Shown piece by piece: positions 1-8,414 of a DNA stretch of 64,000 bases (its first letter is position 1; each line of letters opens with the position of its first letter). The position numbers and the translations under genes are program-made. Location of the stretch: assembly GCF_008704795.1 (NCBI RefSeq), contig NZ_CP023690.1:7698501-7762500 (forward strand), read 5' to 3'. The DNA comes from Streptomyces spectabilis (GTDB lineage Bacteria > Actinomycetota > Actinomycetes > Streptomycetales > Streptomycetaceae). The notes under the pieces are model-generated. The model was given only the letters and a program-made list of their open reading frames with translations, was not told the origin of the DNA and ran no database searches.

Positions 1-799
1 TCATCCACAGCACCGGCGTGCGCGCGGCCTCCCTGGGGGCGTACTGCTTCACGGCGGGAGGGTTCTTCTCCAGGGCCCGCCGGACGCGCGGGTCGGCGGA
101 TGCCTTCAGGGGGTCGACGTGGGGCGGCCACCAGCCCTTGGGCGGGTCCTTGAAGAACCATCCGGCGAACGCCACGACCGACGCGCAGACGACGCCCACG
201 AAGATCAGGACGCCGCGGTAGTTACTCAAGTCCATGTACGACGTGAAGAGGAAGACAAACGGCACGGAGCCGTAGGCGAAGCCGCCGTTCACCAGGCCGG
301 TCTTGCCTCCTTTGCGTTCCGGATACCACTTGCCGACCATGTTCACGCAGGTCGCGTAGACCAGGCCGGCGCCGATGCCGCTGAACATGCCGAAACCGAT
401 GTACGCGACCGTCACGTGCGGCGCGAACGCGAGCGAGAGATAGCCGCAGACCGTGCCGAAGGCGCCGAGGAACATCGCGTACCGAGCGGGGAGTCTGCCG
501 CTCTCGCGCAGCTGACCGGCCGGGAAGGCGACGGCCGCCTGGAAGAACACCCAGACGCCCATCAGCCAGAAGATGTGCCCGCTGCTCCACAGGTGCGCGT
601 CATGCAGCGTGTCCTCGGCGGACGTGAACGCGTACTCCGAGGAGCTGATGCCCAGCATGCCCATCCAGGGGAAGAGCACCATGGTCCGGCGTGGTCGCCC
701 CATGATGTCGAGGTCGGTCTCGCCGATGCGGTACAGGCGGCCGTTGCGGTCCGTCACCTCCCTGAAGGGGACGGAGGCCGAGAGGTCGGTGGTATTCAT
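1..799 (-). CDS. OxlT-like MFS transporter, 3' end outside the window
   Basis: This is an integral-membrane major facilitator carrier, read for about 266 residues before the left edge cuts off its C-terminus. The visible part has a hydrophilic start, then hydrophobic helices such as the stretch with FPWMGMLGIS, the WLMGVWVFFQA helix and GAFGTVCGYL. The loop NMVGKWYPERKGG is the cytoplasmic signature loop typical of the oxalate:formate antiporter family. The ATG at 797-799 is the first start in frame after the upstream ligase gene, 120 nt away. It is the last gene of an oxalate catabolic operon, so oxalate uptake or oxalate/formate exchange is the most likely role. The substrate is inferred from neighbours, and another monocarboxylate remains possible. 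Confidence 0.8.
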   Translation of the reverse strand, partial: MNTTDLSASVPFREVTDRNGRLYRIGETDLDIMGRPRRTMVLFPWMGMLGISSSEYAFTSAEDTLHDAHLWSSGHIFWLMGVWVFFQAAVAFPAGQLRESGRLPARYAMFLGAFGTVCGYLSLAFAPHVTVAYIGFGMFSGIGAGLVYATCVNMVGKWYPERKGGKTGLVNGGFAYGSVPFVFLFTSYMDLSNYRGVLIFVGVVCASVVAFAGWFFKDPPKGWWPPHVDPLKASADPRVRRALEKNPPAVKQYAPREAARTPVLWM

Positions 800-919
800 G
801 GTCGAGTCGCACCCCTTGCGTCGAAAGAGCTGGCCAGCGCCCCCTGTCCGGTCCTTCGCGCGCGTACGGGTCCTGGGGCGGCCGACACGCGCCGCCGTCC
901 GCCCCGAGCACCGGTCACC

Positions 920-3076
920 TCATCGGCCGCCCCCCAACAGCCCCGCCGCGCGAGCCCACCGGTACTTCGCCCCGAGGACCTCGACCGGCTTCTCCGTGGT
1001 GTACGGGTAGGCCACGACGCCGCGCTCGTAGAGGTACTGGCAGGCCTCCTCCACCTCGACGTCGCCCGCGAGGGAGGCGACGACGGGCTTGTCGATGCCG
1101 CGCTCGTGGAACTCGGCGATCACGCGGGCCGTGAGTTCGGCGAAGACCATGGGAGGGGTGACGATGGTGTGCCAGTAGCCGAGGACGAGCGCGTGGACGC
1201 GGGGATCCTCCATGCCGAGCCGGATCGTCGCCTCGTACGTCGACGGGGGCTCGCCGCCGGTGATGTCCACCGGATTGCCCGCGGCCCCGAACGGCGGGAT
1301 GAAGGCGCGGAACGCCGCGTCCAGGTCGGGCGGGATCTCCATGAGCCGCAGGCCGTTGTCGGTCACGGCGTCCGAGAGCAGTACGCCGGAGCCGCCCGCC
1401 CCGGTGATGATGACGACGTTGTCCCCGCGGGGCGTGGGGAGGACGGGCAACGCCCGCGCGTACTCCAGCATCTCGGCCAGGCCCGGGGCGCGGATCACCC
1501 CCGCCTGCCTGAGGACGTCGTCGTAGACGGCGTCGTCGCCCGCCAGCGCGCCCGTGTGGGATCCGGCGGCCCGGGCGCCCGCCGCGGTGCGGCCAGCCTT
1601 GAGGACGACGACGGGCTTCTTCGGAACGGTGGCGCGCGCGGCCGCCACGAACGCCCGGCCGTCCTTGAGGTCCTCCAGGTGCATGGCGATGCACTGGGTG
1701 CGGGGATCCTCGCCGAACCACGTGAGCAGGTCGTCCTCGTCGAGGTCCGACTTGTTGCCGAGCCCCACGATCGCCGAGACGCCGGTCTTCGTGGTGCGCG
1801 CGAAGCCGAGGACGGCCATCCCGATGCCGCCCGACTGCGAGGTGAGGGCCACCCCGCCCTTCACGTCGTACGGAGTGCAGAACGTCGCGCACAGGTCCTG
1901 CCACGTCGAGTAGTAGCCGTAGATGTTCGGCCCGAGCAGTCGCACTCCGTGGCGTCGCCCGATGGCCACGATCTCGTCCTGGAGGGCCTGCTCCCCGGTC
2001 TCGGCGAACCCGGAGGGGATGAGGACCGCGTTCGGGATCCCCTTGCGGCCGACGTCCTCCAGGGCCTTCGCGACGAATGCGGCGGGGATCGCGAAGACCG
2101 CCACATCCACCTCACCAGGGACGTCCGTGACACTCCTGTAGGCCTTGCGGCCCAAGATGTCGTCGGCCTTGGGATTCACGGGGTGGATCTCGCCCGGGAA
2201 GCCCCCGTCGATGAGGTTGCGCATCACCGAATTGCCGATCTTTCCCGGCTCGTTGGAGGCCCCGATGACGGCGACGGAGCGGGGCTGCATCAGCCGCCGC
2301 ATCGAAGCGAGTATCTCCGCGCGCGTGTAGGTGTCCCGCTCCTCGGGCGCACGGTCGCCGAGGATGACACGGACGTCCGCCGCGAGCGCGCCCCGTGGAG
2401 TGGCGATCACGGGGTTGAGGTCGACTTCGGCGATCTCGGGGAAGTCGGTGACCAGTTGGGAGACGCGGCGGATCTGTTCCGCCAGCGCCCCGCGGTCCAC
2501 GGGAGCTGTTCCGCGCACGCCGCGCAGGACCTCGGCCGCGCCGATCGAGTCGAGCATCGAGGCCGCCTCGCCGGCGTCCACGGGAGCGAGGCGGAACGTG
2601 ACGTCCTTGAGGACCTCCACGAGCACACCACCGAGCCCGAAGGCCACGACCTTGCCGAACGTCGGGTCGGTGACCGCCCCGACGATCACCTCCCGCGCGT
2701 CCGGACCCGACGGCAGCAACTCCTGTACCTGTACGCCGTCGACCCGCGCTGTCGGCGCGTACGCGCGCGCGTTGTCGACGATCCGGTGGAACGCCGCGCG
2801 GACGTCCTCGGCACCCTCCACGCCCACGACCACGCCGCCCGCGTCGGTCTTGTGGAGGATGTCCGGCGACACGATCTTCATGACGACGGGCCCCTCGAAA
2901 CGCGCCGCGTGCGCCACGGCCTCGTCGACGTCCCGGGCGAGCTGCTCCCCTGGAACGGCGATGCCGTACACGTCGGCGAGGACCTTGCCCTCCGGCGCCG
3001 TCAGCGAGGTGCGCCCCTCGGCGCGTACGGAGTCCAGCAGCGCGCGCACGCGCTCCCGACGGTCTGCGGCGGGCAA
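920..3076 (-). CDS. NDP-forming acyl-CoA ligase (acetate-CoA ligase family), ATP-grasp domain first
   Basis: This cytosolic 718-residue enzyme would form an acyl-CoA from a carboxylate, CoA and ATP with release of ADP. An ATP-grasp (beta) domain occupies about residues 1-235. It is followed by a CoA-binding Rossmann domain from about 262 (SVAVIGASNEPGKIGNS) and a succinyl-CoA ligase-like domain carrying GSHTGAL, whose His507 is the expected phosphohistidine. The beta-then-alpha order is permuted relative to classical alpha-beta ADP-forming acetyl-CoA synthetases. The start is TTG one base after the frc stop, with GGAG about 9 nt upstream inside frc, so translation is probably coupled. In an oxalate operon it may supply the first acyl-CoA (formyl-CoA or oxalyl-CoA) to prime the CoA-transferase cycle. 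That role is inferred. Confidence 0.85.
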   Translation of the reverse strand: MPAADRRERVRALLDSVRAEGRTSLTAPEGKVLADVYGIAVPGEQLARDVDEAVAHAARFEGPVVMKIVSPDILHKTDAGGVVVGVEGAEDVRAAFHRIVDNARAYAPTARVDGVQVQELLPSGPDAREVIVGAVTDPTFGKVVAFGLGGVLVEVLKDVTFRLAPVDAGEAASMLDSIGAAEVLRGVRGTAPVDRGALAEQIRRVSQLVTDFPEIAEVDLNPVIATPRGALAADVRVILGDRAPEERDTYTRAEILASMRRLMQPRSVAVIGASNEPGKIGNSVMRNLIDGGFPGEIHPVNPKADDILGRKAYRSVTDVPGEVDVAVFAIPAAFVAKALEDVGRKGIPNAVLIPSGFAETGEQALQDEIVAIGRRHGVRLLGPNIYGYYSTWQDLCATFCTPYDVKGGVALTSQSGGIGMAVLGFARTTKTGVSAIVGLGNKSDLDEDDLLTWFGEDPRTQCIAMHLEDLKDGRAFVAAARATVPKKPVVVLKAGRTAAGARAAGSHTGALAGDDAVYDDVLRQAGVIRAPGLAEMLEYARALPVLPTPRGDNVVIITGAGGSGVLLSDAVTDNGLRLMEIPPDLDAAFRAFIPPFGAAGNPVDITGGEPPSTYEATIRLGMEDPRVHALVLGYWHTIVTPPMVFAELTARVIAEFHERGIDKPVVASLAGDVEVEEACQYLYERGVVAYPYTTEKPVEVLGAKYRWARAAGLLGGGR

Positions 3077-3077
3077 T

Positions 3078-4346
3078 TCAGATCACTCCGTTCGACTTGA
3101 GCAGGCGCAGTTCCTCGGCCCCCAGGCCGAGTTCGCCGACGAACACCTCTTCGTTGTGCTCGCCGAGCAGCGGCGAGGTGACGACGTCCACGGGGGAGTC
3201 GGAGAGCTTCAGCGGGGAGCCGACGGTGGTGAACGCGCCGCGCTCGGGGTGGGTGACCTCGACGACCATCTCGTTGGCGACGAGGGAGGAGTCCTCGATG
3301 ATCTCCTTGGTCGACAGGATCGGGCCGCACGGGATGTTGTGGGCGTTCAGCTGCTCCAGGACCTTCCACTTGGGGAGGGTGGAGGACCACTCCTCGATCA
3401 GCTGGAACATCTTGGTCAGCTGGGGGAGGCGGGCTTCCGGGGTGGCCCACTCGGGGGCGTCCGCGAGTTCGGGCCGGCCGATCAGCTCGGTGATGGGCTT
3501 CCAGCCGACGGGCTGCACGATGACGTACACGTAGTCGTTGGGGCCGCCCGGCGCGCATGTGACCGCCCAGCCGGGCTGACCGCCGCCGGAGGCGTTGCCG
3601 GACCGGGGAACTTCGTCGCCGAAGTCGTCGTTGGGATATTCAGCGAGCGGGCCATGGGCCAGGCGCTGCTGATCGCGCAGCTTCACCCGGCAGAGGTTGA
3701 GCACAGCATGCTGCATGGCCACGTTGACCCGCTGACCGCGCCCCGTGCTCTCGCGCTGGAACAGCGCCGCGAGGATCCCCGCCACAGCGTGGATGCCCGT
3801 GCCCGAGTCCCCGATCTGGGCCCCCGTCGCCAGCGGCGGCCCGTCCTCGAAGCCGGTGGTCGCCATCGACCCGCCCATGGCCTGCGCGACGACCTCGTAC
3901 GCCTTGAAGTCGGTGTACGGGCCGTCCCCGAACCCCTTGATGGAGGCATAGACGATACGCGGATTGATCTCCTGGATGCGCTCCCAGGTGAAGCCCATGC
4001 GGTCGACCGCGCCAGGGCCGAAGTTCTCGACCATGACGTCGGAGCGCCGGATCAGCTCGGTGAGGAGCTCCTTGCCGCGCTCGGTCTTGGTGTTGAGAGT
4101 GATGCTCCGCTTGTTGCAGTTGAGCATCGTGAAGTAGAGCGAGTCGACGTCCGGGAGGTCGCGCAGTTGCTTGCGCGTGATGTCACCGGTCGGTGCCTCC
4201 AGCTTGACCACGTCCGCGCCCAGCCAGGCGAGGAGCTGGGTGGCGGAGGGGCCGGACTGGACGTGCGTCATGTCCAGGACGCGGATTCCGTCGAGGGCCT
4301 TGGCCGCCGCCCGGGCCGGACGAGCGCTGTGAGACTTGTGAGCCAT
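3078..4346 (-). CDS. frc: formyl-CoA:oxalate CoA-transferase
   Basis: This 422-residue class III (CaiB/BaiF) CoA-transferase moves CoA from formyl-CoA to oxalate, giving oxalyl-CoA and formate. Family features are visible. The N-terminal Rossmann segment is [14 protein letters not shown]. The catalytic aspartate region is IGDSGTGIH, with Asp180. The active-site glycine loop GGGQ lies at 254-257 and corresponds to the mobile GGGGQ loop of Oxalobacter Frc. Its length matches the family. The ATG lies 12 nt after the oxc stop and is preceded by GAGGTG. Directly after its stop comes the ligase start. The pairing with oxc makes the oxalate assignment much stronger than a generic CaiB-family call. 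Confidence 0.9.
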   Translation of the reverse strand: MAHKSHSARPARAAAKALDGIRVLDMTHVQSGPSATQLLAWLGADVVKLEAPTGDITRKQLRDLPDVDSLYFTMLNCNKRSITLNTKTERGKELLTELIRRSDVMVENFGPGAVDRMGFTWERIQEINPRIVYASIKGFGDGPYTDFKAYEVVAQAMGGSMATTGFEDGPPLATGAQIGDSGTGIHAVAGILAALFQRESTGRGQRVNVAMQHAVLNLCRVKLRDQQRLAHGPLAEYPNDDFGDEVPRSGNASGGGQPGWAVTCAPGGPNDYVYVIVQPVGWKPITELIGRPELADAPEWATPEARLPQLTKMFQLIEEWSSTLPKWKVLEQLNAHNIPCGPILSTKEIIEDSSLVANEMVVEVTHPERGAFTTVGSPLKLSDSPVDVVTSPLLGEHNEEVFVGELGLGAEELRLLKSNGVI

Positions 4347-4358
4347 GGCAGGGACACC

Positions 4359-6062
4359 TCACTTGTACATGGTCTGGTTCATGGTTCCGGGGGCGTAGGC
4401 GTCCGGGTCGATCCACACGTTGATCAGCGAGGGCTTGCCGGACTCCCGGGCGCGGCGCAGCGCGGGGCCGATGTCGGCGGGGTCGCGGACCTCTTCGCCA
4501 TGGCCGCCGAGCATGCGCGCGAACTGGTCGTAGGGGACGTCACCGAGGGTGTTGCCGACACGCTCGCGCTCGGCGCCGTACTTGGCCCGCTGGCCGTAAC
4601 GGATCTGGTTCATGGAGGAGTTGTTGCCGACGATGCCGACGAAGGGGAGGCGATAGCGCACCAGGGTCTCGAAGTCCCAGCCGGTGAGGCTGAAGGCGCC
4701 GTCTCCGAAGAGGGCGACGACCTCCTTGTCGGGCCGGGCCTGCTTGGCGGCGAGCACGAAGGGGATGCCGACGCCGAGCGTGCCGAGCGGCCCCGGGTCC
4801 ATCCAGTGCCCGGGAGCCTTGGGCTGGACCACCTGGCCGGAGAAGGTGACGATGTCGCCGCCGTCGCCGATGTACAGGGAGTCCTCGGTGAGGAAGTCGT
4901 TGATCTCGCTGACCAGCCGGTAGGGGTGGATGGGCGAGGCGTCCGAGCGCAGTTGCGGCAGCCGCTTCTCGATGGCCGTCTGCTCGGCCGCCCGCAGTTC
5001 GTCCAGCCACTCCTTGCGCCGTGACGCCCCGCCGTTGAGGCGCCCGGAGGCCGCCTCGGTGACGGACTTCAGGACGAGCCCCGCGTCGCCCACGATGCCC
5101 AGGTCGACGTCGCGGTTCTTGCCGACAGTGCGGTAGTCCAGGTCGATCTGGACGACCGTGGCCTCCGGGGAGAGACGTTTGCCGTAGCCCATGCGGAAGT
5201 CGAAGGGGGTGCCGACGATCACGATGAGGTCGGCGTTGGCGAAGGCGTACCGCCGCGAGAGCTGGAAGTGGTGCGGATCGCCGGGCGGCAGGGTGCCGCG
5301 GCCCGCGCCGTTCATATAGGCGGGCACGTTGAGGGCCCGGACCAGCTCGACGGCCGCTTCGGTGCCGCGGGTGGTCCACACCTGGCTGCCCAGGAGGATC
5401 GCGGGCTTCTCGGCGTGCGCCAGGAGGTCGGCGAGCTTCTCGACCGCCTCGGGGTCCCCTGCCGACCGGGTGGAGGCGCGGTAGTGCCCCGCGCGCGGGA
5501 CGCGTGCCTTCTCCAGAGGCACCTTGGCGTCGAGCACGTCGCGCGGGATCTCCAGGAAGGACGGGCCGGGGGCGCCGTGGTAGCACTCGCGGAAGGCCAT
5601 GGACACCATGTCGGCCGTACGCGCCGTGTCCGGCACGGTCGCGGCGAACTTGGTGATGGGCGTCATCATGTCGACGTGCGGCAGGTCCTGGAGTGATCCC
5701 ATCTTGTGCTGGGCGTGGGCTCCTTGGCCGCCGATCAGCAGCATCGGTGACTCGGCGCGGAACGCGTTCGCGACGCCGGTGACGGCGTCGGTCGTGCCGG
5801 GCCCGGCGGTCACCACGGCGCAGCCCGGTTTGCCGGTCACGCGTGCGTAGCCGTCGGCGGCGTGGGCGGCGACCTGTTCGTGACGTACGTCGACGACGTC
5901 GATGCCTTCGTCGACGCACCCGTCGTAGATGTCGATGATGTGGCCGCCGCACAGGGTGTAGATGACTTCGACACCTTCCGCCTTGAGTGCTTTGGCGACC
6001 AGATGCCCGCCGGAGATGAGAGTGGAGTTCTTGTCGCTCGTGTCGCTGCTGTCGTCCGGCAT
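4359..6062 (-). CDS. oxc: oxalyl-CoA decarboxylase (thiamine diphosphate enzyme)
   Basis: This 567-residue ThDP-dependent enzyme should decarboxylate oxalyl-CoA to formyl-CoA and CO2. The N-terminal pyrimidine-binding domain carries the catalytic glutamate in VRHEQVAAHAADGYAR (Glu62). The C-terminal pyrophosphate-binding domain has the GDG motif at 453-455 (LFGDGAFSLTG) and the paired Asn at 480-481 (VGNNSS). I chose the ATG at 6062, the MPDDSS start with GGACAGGA upstream. The frame stays open 24 codons further, but that region overlaps the promoter and the palindrome. By sequence alone it could be labelled an acetolactate synthase or 2-hydroxyacyl-CoA lyase. The adjacent frc and OxlT-like carrier decide for oxalyl-CoA decarboxylase. 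Confidence 0.82.
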   Translation of the reverse strand: MPDDSSDTSDKNSTLISGGHLVAKALKAEGVEVIYTLCGGHIIDIYDGCVDEGIDVVDVRHEQVAAHAADGYARVTGKPGCAVVTAGPGTTDAVTGVANAFRAESPMLLIGGQGAHAQHKMGSLQDLPHVDMMTPITKFAATVPDTARTADMVSMAFRECYHGAPGPSFLEIPRDVLDAKVPLEKARVPRAGHYRASTRSAGDPEAVEKLADLLAHAEKPAILLGSQVWTTRGTEAAVELVRALNVPAYMNGAGRGTLPPGDPHHFQLSRRYAFANADLIVIVGTPFDFRMGYGKRLSPEATVVQIDLDYRTVGKNRDVDLGIVGDAGLVLKSVTEAASGRLNGGASRRKEWLDELRAAEQTAIEKRLPQLRSDASPIHPYRLVSEINDFLTEDSLYIGDGGDIVTFSGQVVQPKAPGHWMDPGPLGTLGVGIPFVLAAKQARPDKEVVALFGDGAFSLTGWDFETLVRYRLPFVGIVGNNSSMNQIRYGQRAKYGAERERVGNTLGDVPYDQFARMLGGHGEEVRDPADIGPALRRARESGKPSLINVWIDPDAYAPGTMNQTMYK

Positions 6063-6133
6063 GACGAAGTCCTGTCCCTTCGTAGGGGAGTTGGAGCGCG
6101 CTCGCACGGGACGCGGGCCGCCCTCGCAGTACA

Positions 6134-6162
6134 TTGCATACAGTCGACGAATACTGTATGAA
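6134..6162. promoter_or_regulatory. oxc/sucC divergent promoter with a perfect 8-bp inverted repeat operator
   Basis: CATACAGT (6137-6144) and ACTGTATG (6153-6160) form a perfect inverted repeat with an 8-bp spacer, in the 167-bp gap between the divergent oxc and sucC genes. A weak plus-strand promoter can be drawn over it: -35 TTGCAT at 6134-6139, a 17-bp spacer, and -10 TATGAA at 6157-6162. A protein bound there would block it. The geometry suits a GntR-, TetR- or IclR-type dimer. No regulator gene is adjacent within the window. The function is inferred. Confidence 0.55.
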
Positions 6163-6229
6163 GCTTGTTATCCCGCATCCGACGCAGGGTGTCCAGGGGG
6201 CATGCGGCACTTTCAGACAGGAGCCGGAC

Positions 6230-7369
6230 ATGGACCTGTACGAGCACCAGGCAAGGGAACTCTTCGAAGAACACGGCATCTTGGTGCCGCGCGCCGAGGT
6301 CGCCACATCGGCCGAGGAAGCCCGCGCGTGCGCCGCGCGCCTAGGCGGCCGCGTCCTCGTGAAAGCGCAGGTGAAGGCGGGTGGCCGAGGCAAGGCGGGC
6401 GGCGTGAAGCGGGCCGCGGACCCGCCTGCCGCCGAGCTCATGGCACGTCAGATCCTCGGCATGGACATCAAGGGTCATACCGTGCGCGCGGTGATGCTGG
6501 CCCAATCAGTCGCCATAGAGAGCGAGTTCTACGTCTCGTACGCGCTGGACCGAGCGGCGGGCCAGTTCCTCGCGATCGCCTCCGCCGAGGGCGGCATGGA
6601 CATCGAGGACGTCGCCGCGACCCGCCCCGAGGCGGTGGCGCGCGTGCCCATCGACCCTGGGGAGGGCGTGGTCCGGCACAAGGCAGCCGAGATCGCCGCC
6701 GCGGCCGGACTCCCCGCAGAAGCGGCCGACACCCTGACCGCCCTGTGGAACGTCCTGATCCGCGAGGACGCGCTGCTCGTCGAGGTCAACCCGCTCGTCC
6801 GCACACCCCAGGGACAGCTGATCGCACTTGACGCGAAAGTGACCCTTGATGACAACGCGCACTTCCGCCAGGCCCGCTGGGGTGTTCAGGACACGGCGTA
6901 CGACGACGAACGCGAGGCGGTCGCGGCGGCCAAAGGGCTCACCTATGTGAAGCTCGACGGCCAGGTCGGTGTCATCGGCAACGGCGCGGGCCTCGTCATG
7001 GCGACGCTCGACGCCGTCGCCGGGCGCGGTGCCCGGCCCGCCAACTTCCTCGACATCGGAGGCGGAGCGTCAGCGCAGGTCATGGCCGACGGCCTGGGCG
7101 TCGTCCTCGGCGATCCGTCCGTCACCTGCGTCCTGGTGAACGTCTTCGGAGGCATCACCGCGTGCGACGCCGTGGCCGACGGCATCGTACGAGCACTGGA
7201 GAGCGTGCGGCTGACCAAGCCGCTCGTCGTCCGGCTCGACGGCAACAACGCCGCGCGCGGGCGCGCCGTCCTCGACGCGTGCGCCCATCCTCTCGTCGAA
7301 CAGGCCACGACCATGGACGGCGCCGCTCGCCGCGCCGCCGAACTCGCCCACGTAGCACCCGCCGTCTGA
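6230..7369 (+). CDS. sucC: succinyl-CoA synthetase beta subunit-like protein (second copy type)
   Basis: This 379-residue ATP-grasp subunit of an ADP/GDP-forming acyl-CoA synthetase should bind nucleotide and the carboxylic acid. It starts MDLYEHQARELFEEHGI, typical of SucC, and has the lysine/glycine nucleotide segment VKAQVKAGGRGKAGG at residues 43-57. The acid-binding glycine loop appears in FLDIGGGAS, and VNVFGGITACD follows. The ATG at 6230 is preceded by CAGGAG. The sucD partner starts 9 nt after its stop. It is transcribed divergently from the oxalate operon. Housekeeping sucCD in Streptomyces normally sits elsewhere, so this pair may be a paralogue that balances CoA thioesters during oxalate or formate metabolism. 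That specialisation is inferred. Confidence 0.85.
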   Translation: MDLYEHQARELFEEHGILVPRAEVATSAEEARACAARLGGRVLVKAQVKAGGRGKAGGVKRAADPPAAELMARQILGMDIKGHTVRAVMLAQSVAIESEFYVSYALDRAAGQFLAIASAEGGMDIEDVAATRPEAVARVPIDPGEGVVRHKAAEIAAAAGLPAEAADTLTALWNVLIREDALLVEVNPLVRTPQGQLIALDAKVTLDDNAHFRQARWGVQDTAYDDEREAVAAAKGLTYVKLDGQVGVIGNGAGLVMATLDAVAGRGARPANFLDIGGGASAQVMADGLGVVLGDPSVTCVLVNVFGGITACDAVADGIVRALESVRLTKPLVVRLDGNNAARGRAVLDACAHPLVEQATTMDGAARRAAELAHVAPAV

Positions 7370-7378
7370 GGAGCTGGC

Positions 7379-8281
7379 ATGGCGATCTACCTGACCAGGG
7401 AGAGCAAGGTCCTCGTCCAGGGCATGACCGGCGCCGAGGGCATGAGGCACACCCGCCGCATGCTCGCCGCCGGCACGGACGTCGTCGGCGGCGTCAACCC
7501 GCGCAAGGCAGGCCGGACCGTCGACTTCGACGGCCGCGCCATGCCCGTCTTCGGCTCGGTCCACGACGCGCGCGAGACGACCGGCGCGGACGTCAGCGTC
7601 CTCTTCGTGCCGCCCGCCTTCAGCAAGGACGCCGTCATGGAGGCGGCCGACGCGGGCATCCCGCTGGCCGTCGTCATCACCGAAGGCATCCCCGTGCACG
7701 ACGCCGTCGTCTTCCAGGCACACGCGCGGCGACGTGGCACCCGGGTCATCGGACCCAACTGCCCCGGCTTGATCACACCGGGACAGTCCAACGCGGGCAT
7801 CATCCCCGCCGACATCACCGAACCCGGGCGCGTCGGCCTCGTCTCCAAGTCCGGCACCCTCACCTACCAACTCATGTACGAGCTGCGCGACATCGGGTTC
7901 TCCACCTGTGTCGGGATCGGCGGCGACCCCGTCGTCGGCACCACCCACATCGACTGCCTCGCCGCCTTCGAAGCCGACCCGGAGACCGAACTGATCGTGC
8001 TCATCGGCGAGATCGGCGGCGACGCGGAGGAGCGCGCCGCGACCTGCATCGCCGAGCACGTGACCAAGCCCGTGGTCGCTTACGTCGCCGGGTTCACGGC
8101 ACCCGAGGGCAGGACCATGGGCCACGCCGGAGCCATCGTCTCCGGCTCGTCCGGGACGGCGCGGGCCAAGAAGGCGGCCCTGGAGGCCGTCGGCGTGCGG
8201 GTGGGGGAGACGCCGAGCGCGACCGCGCGCCTCGTGCGCGACCGCCTCGCGTCGACAGACGGCCGCCTTGCGCCGGGGTGA
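7379..8281 (+). CDS. sucD: succinyl-CoA synthetase alpha subunit-like protein
   Basis: This 300-residue CoA-binding and phosphohistidine subunit pairs with the preceding SucC-like subunit. The CoA-binding Rossmann motif [11 protein letters not shown] is at residues 11-21, [12 protein letters not shown] at 125-136, and the phosphohistidine loop [13 protein letters not shown] contains His249. This agrees with the alpha-subunit pattern, and the size is normal. GAGGAGC lies just before the ATG. It converges on the DUF2254 gene across a 133-bp gap, in which I see only weak GC-rich hairpins and no clear T-tract terminator. Confidence 0.88.
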   Translation: MAIYLTRESKVLVQGMTGAEGMRHTRRMLAAGTDVVGGVNPRKAGRTVDFDGRAMPVFGSVHDARETTGADVSVLFVPPAFSKDAVMEAADAGIPLAVVITEGIPVHDAVVFQAHARRRGTRVIGPNCPGLITPGQSNAGIIPADITEPGRVGLVSKSGTLTYQLMYELRDIGFSTCVGIGGDPVVGTTHIDCLAAFEADPETELIVLIGEIGGDAEERAATCIAEHVTKPVVAYVAGFTAPEGRTMGHAGAIVSGSSGTARAKKAALEAVGVRVGETPSATARLVRDRLASTDGRLAPG

Positions 8282-8414
8282 GCCTTCAGACAGGGCGGGT
8301 CCTCACCTTGCCGTGCCTCAGTCCGGGGGGCGGGGCGCCCTCGGACAGAGGCGCCTCCATTCCAGCGTGGACGCGCTCGCGCCCGGGGTGCCCCCGACAG
8401 GGCAGGGCCTCCGT

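Noticed and set aside
119..3100. Long plus-strand frame opposite the MFS and ligase genes
   Set aside because: It is a codon-bias shadow. The minus-strand genes carry the phosphohistidine and transporter motifs and form an operon.
6063..6134. 24-codon N-terminal extension of the oxalyl-CoA decarboxylase
   Set aside because: The extension would place coding sequence over the divergent promoter and part of the palindrome. The start at 6062 has a better ribosome site and a more typical N-terminus.
8282..8414. Terminator between sucD and the DUF2254 gene
   Set aside because: Only short GC-rich pairings such as GAGGCGCCTC were seen, none convincing.
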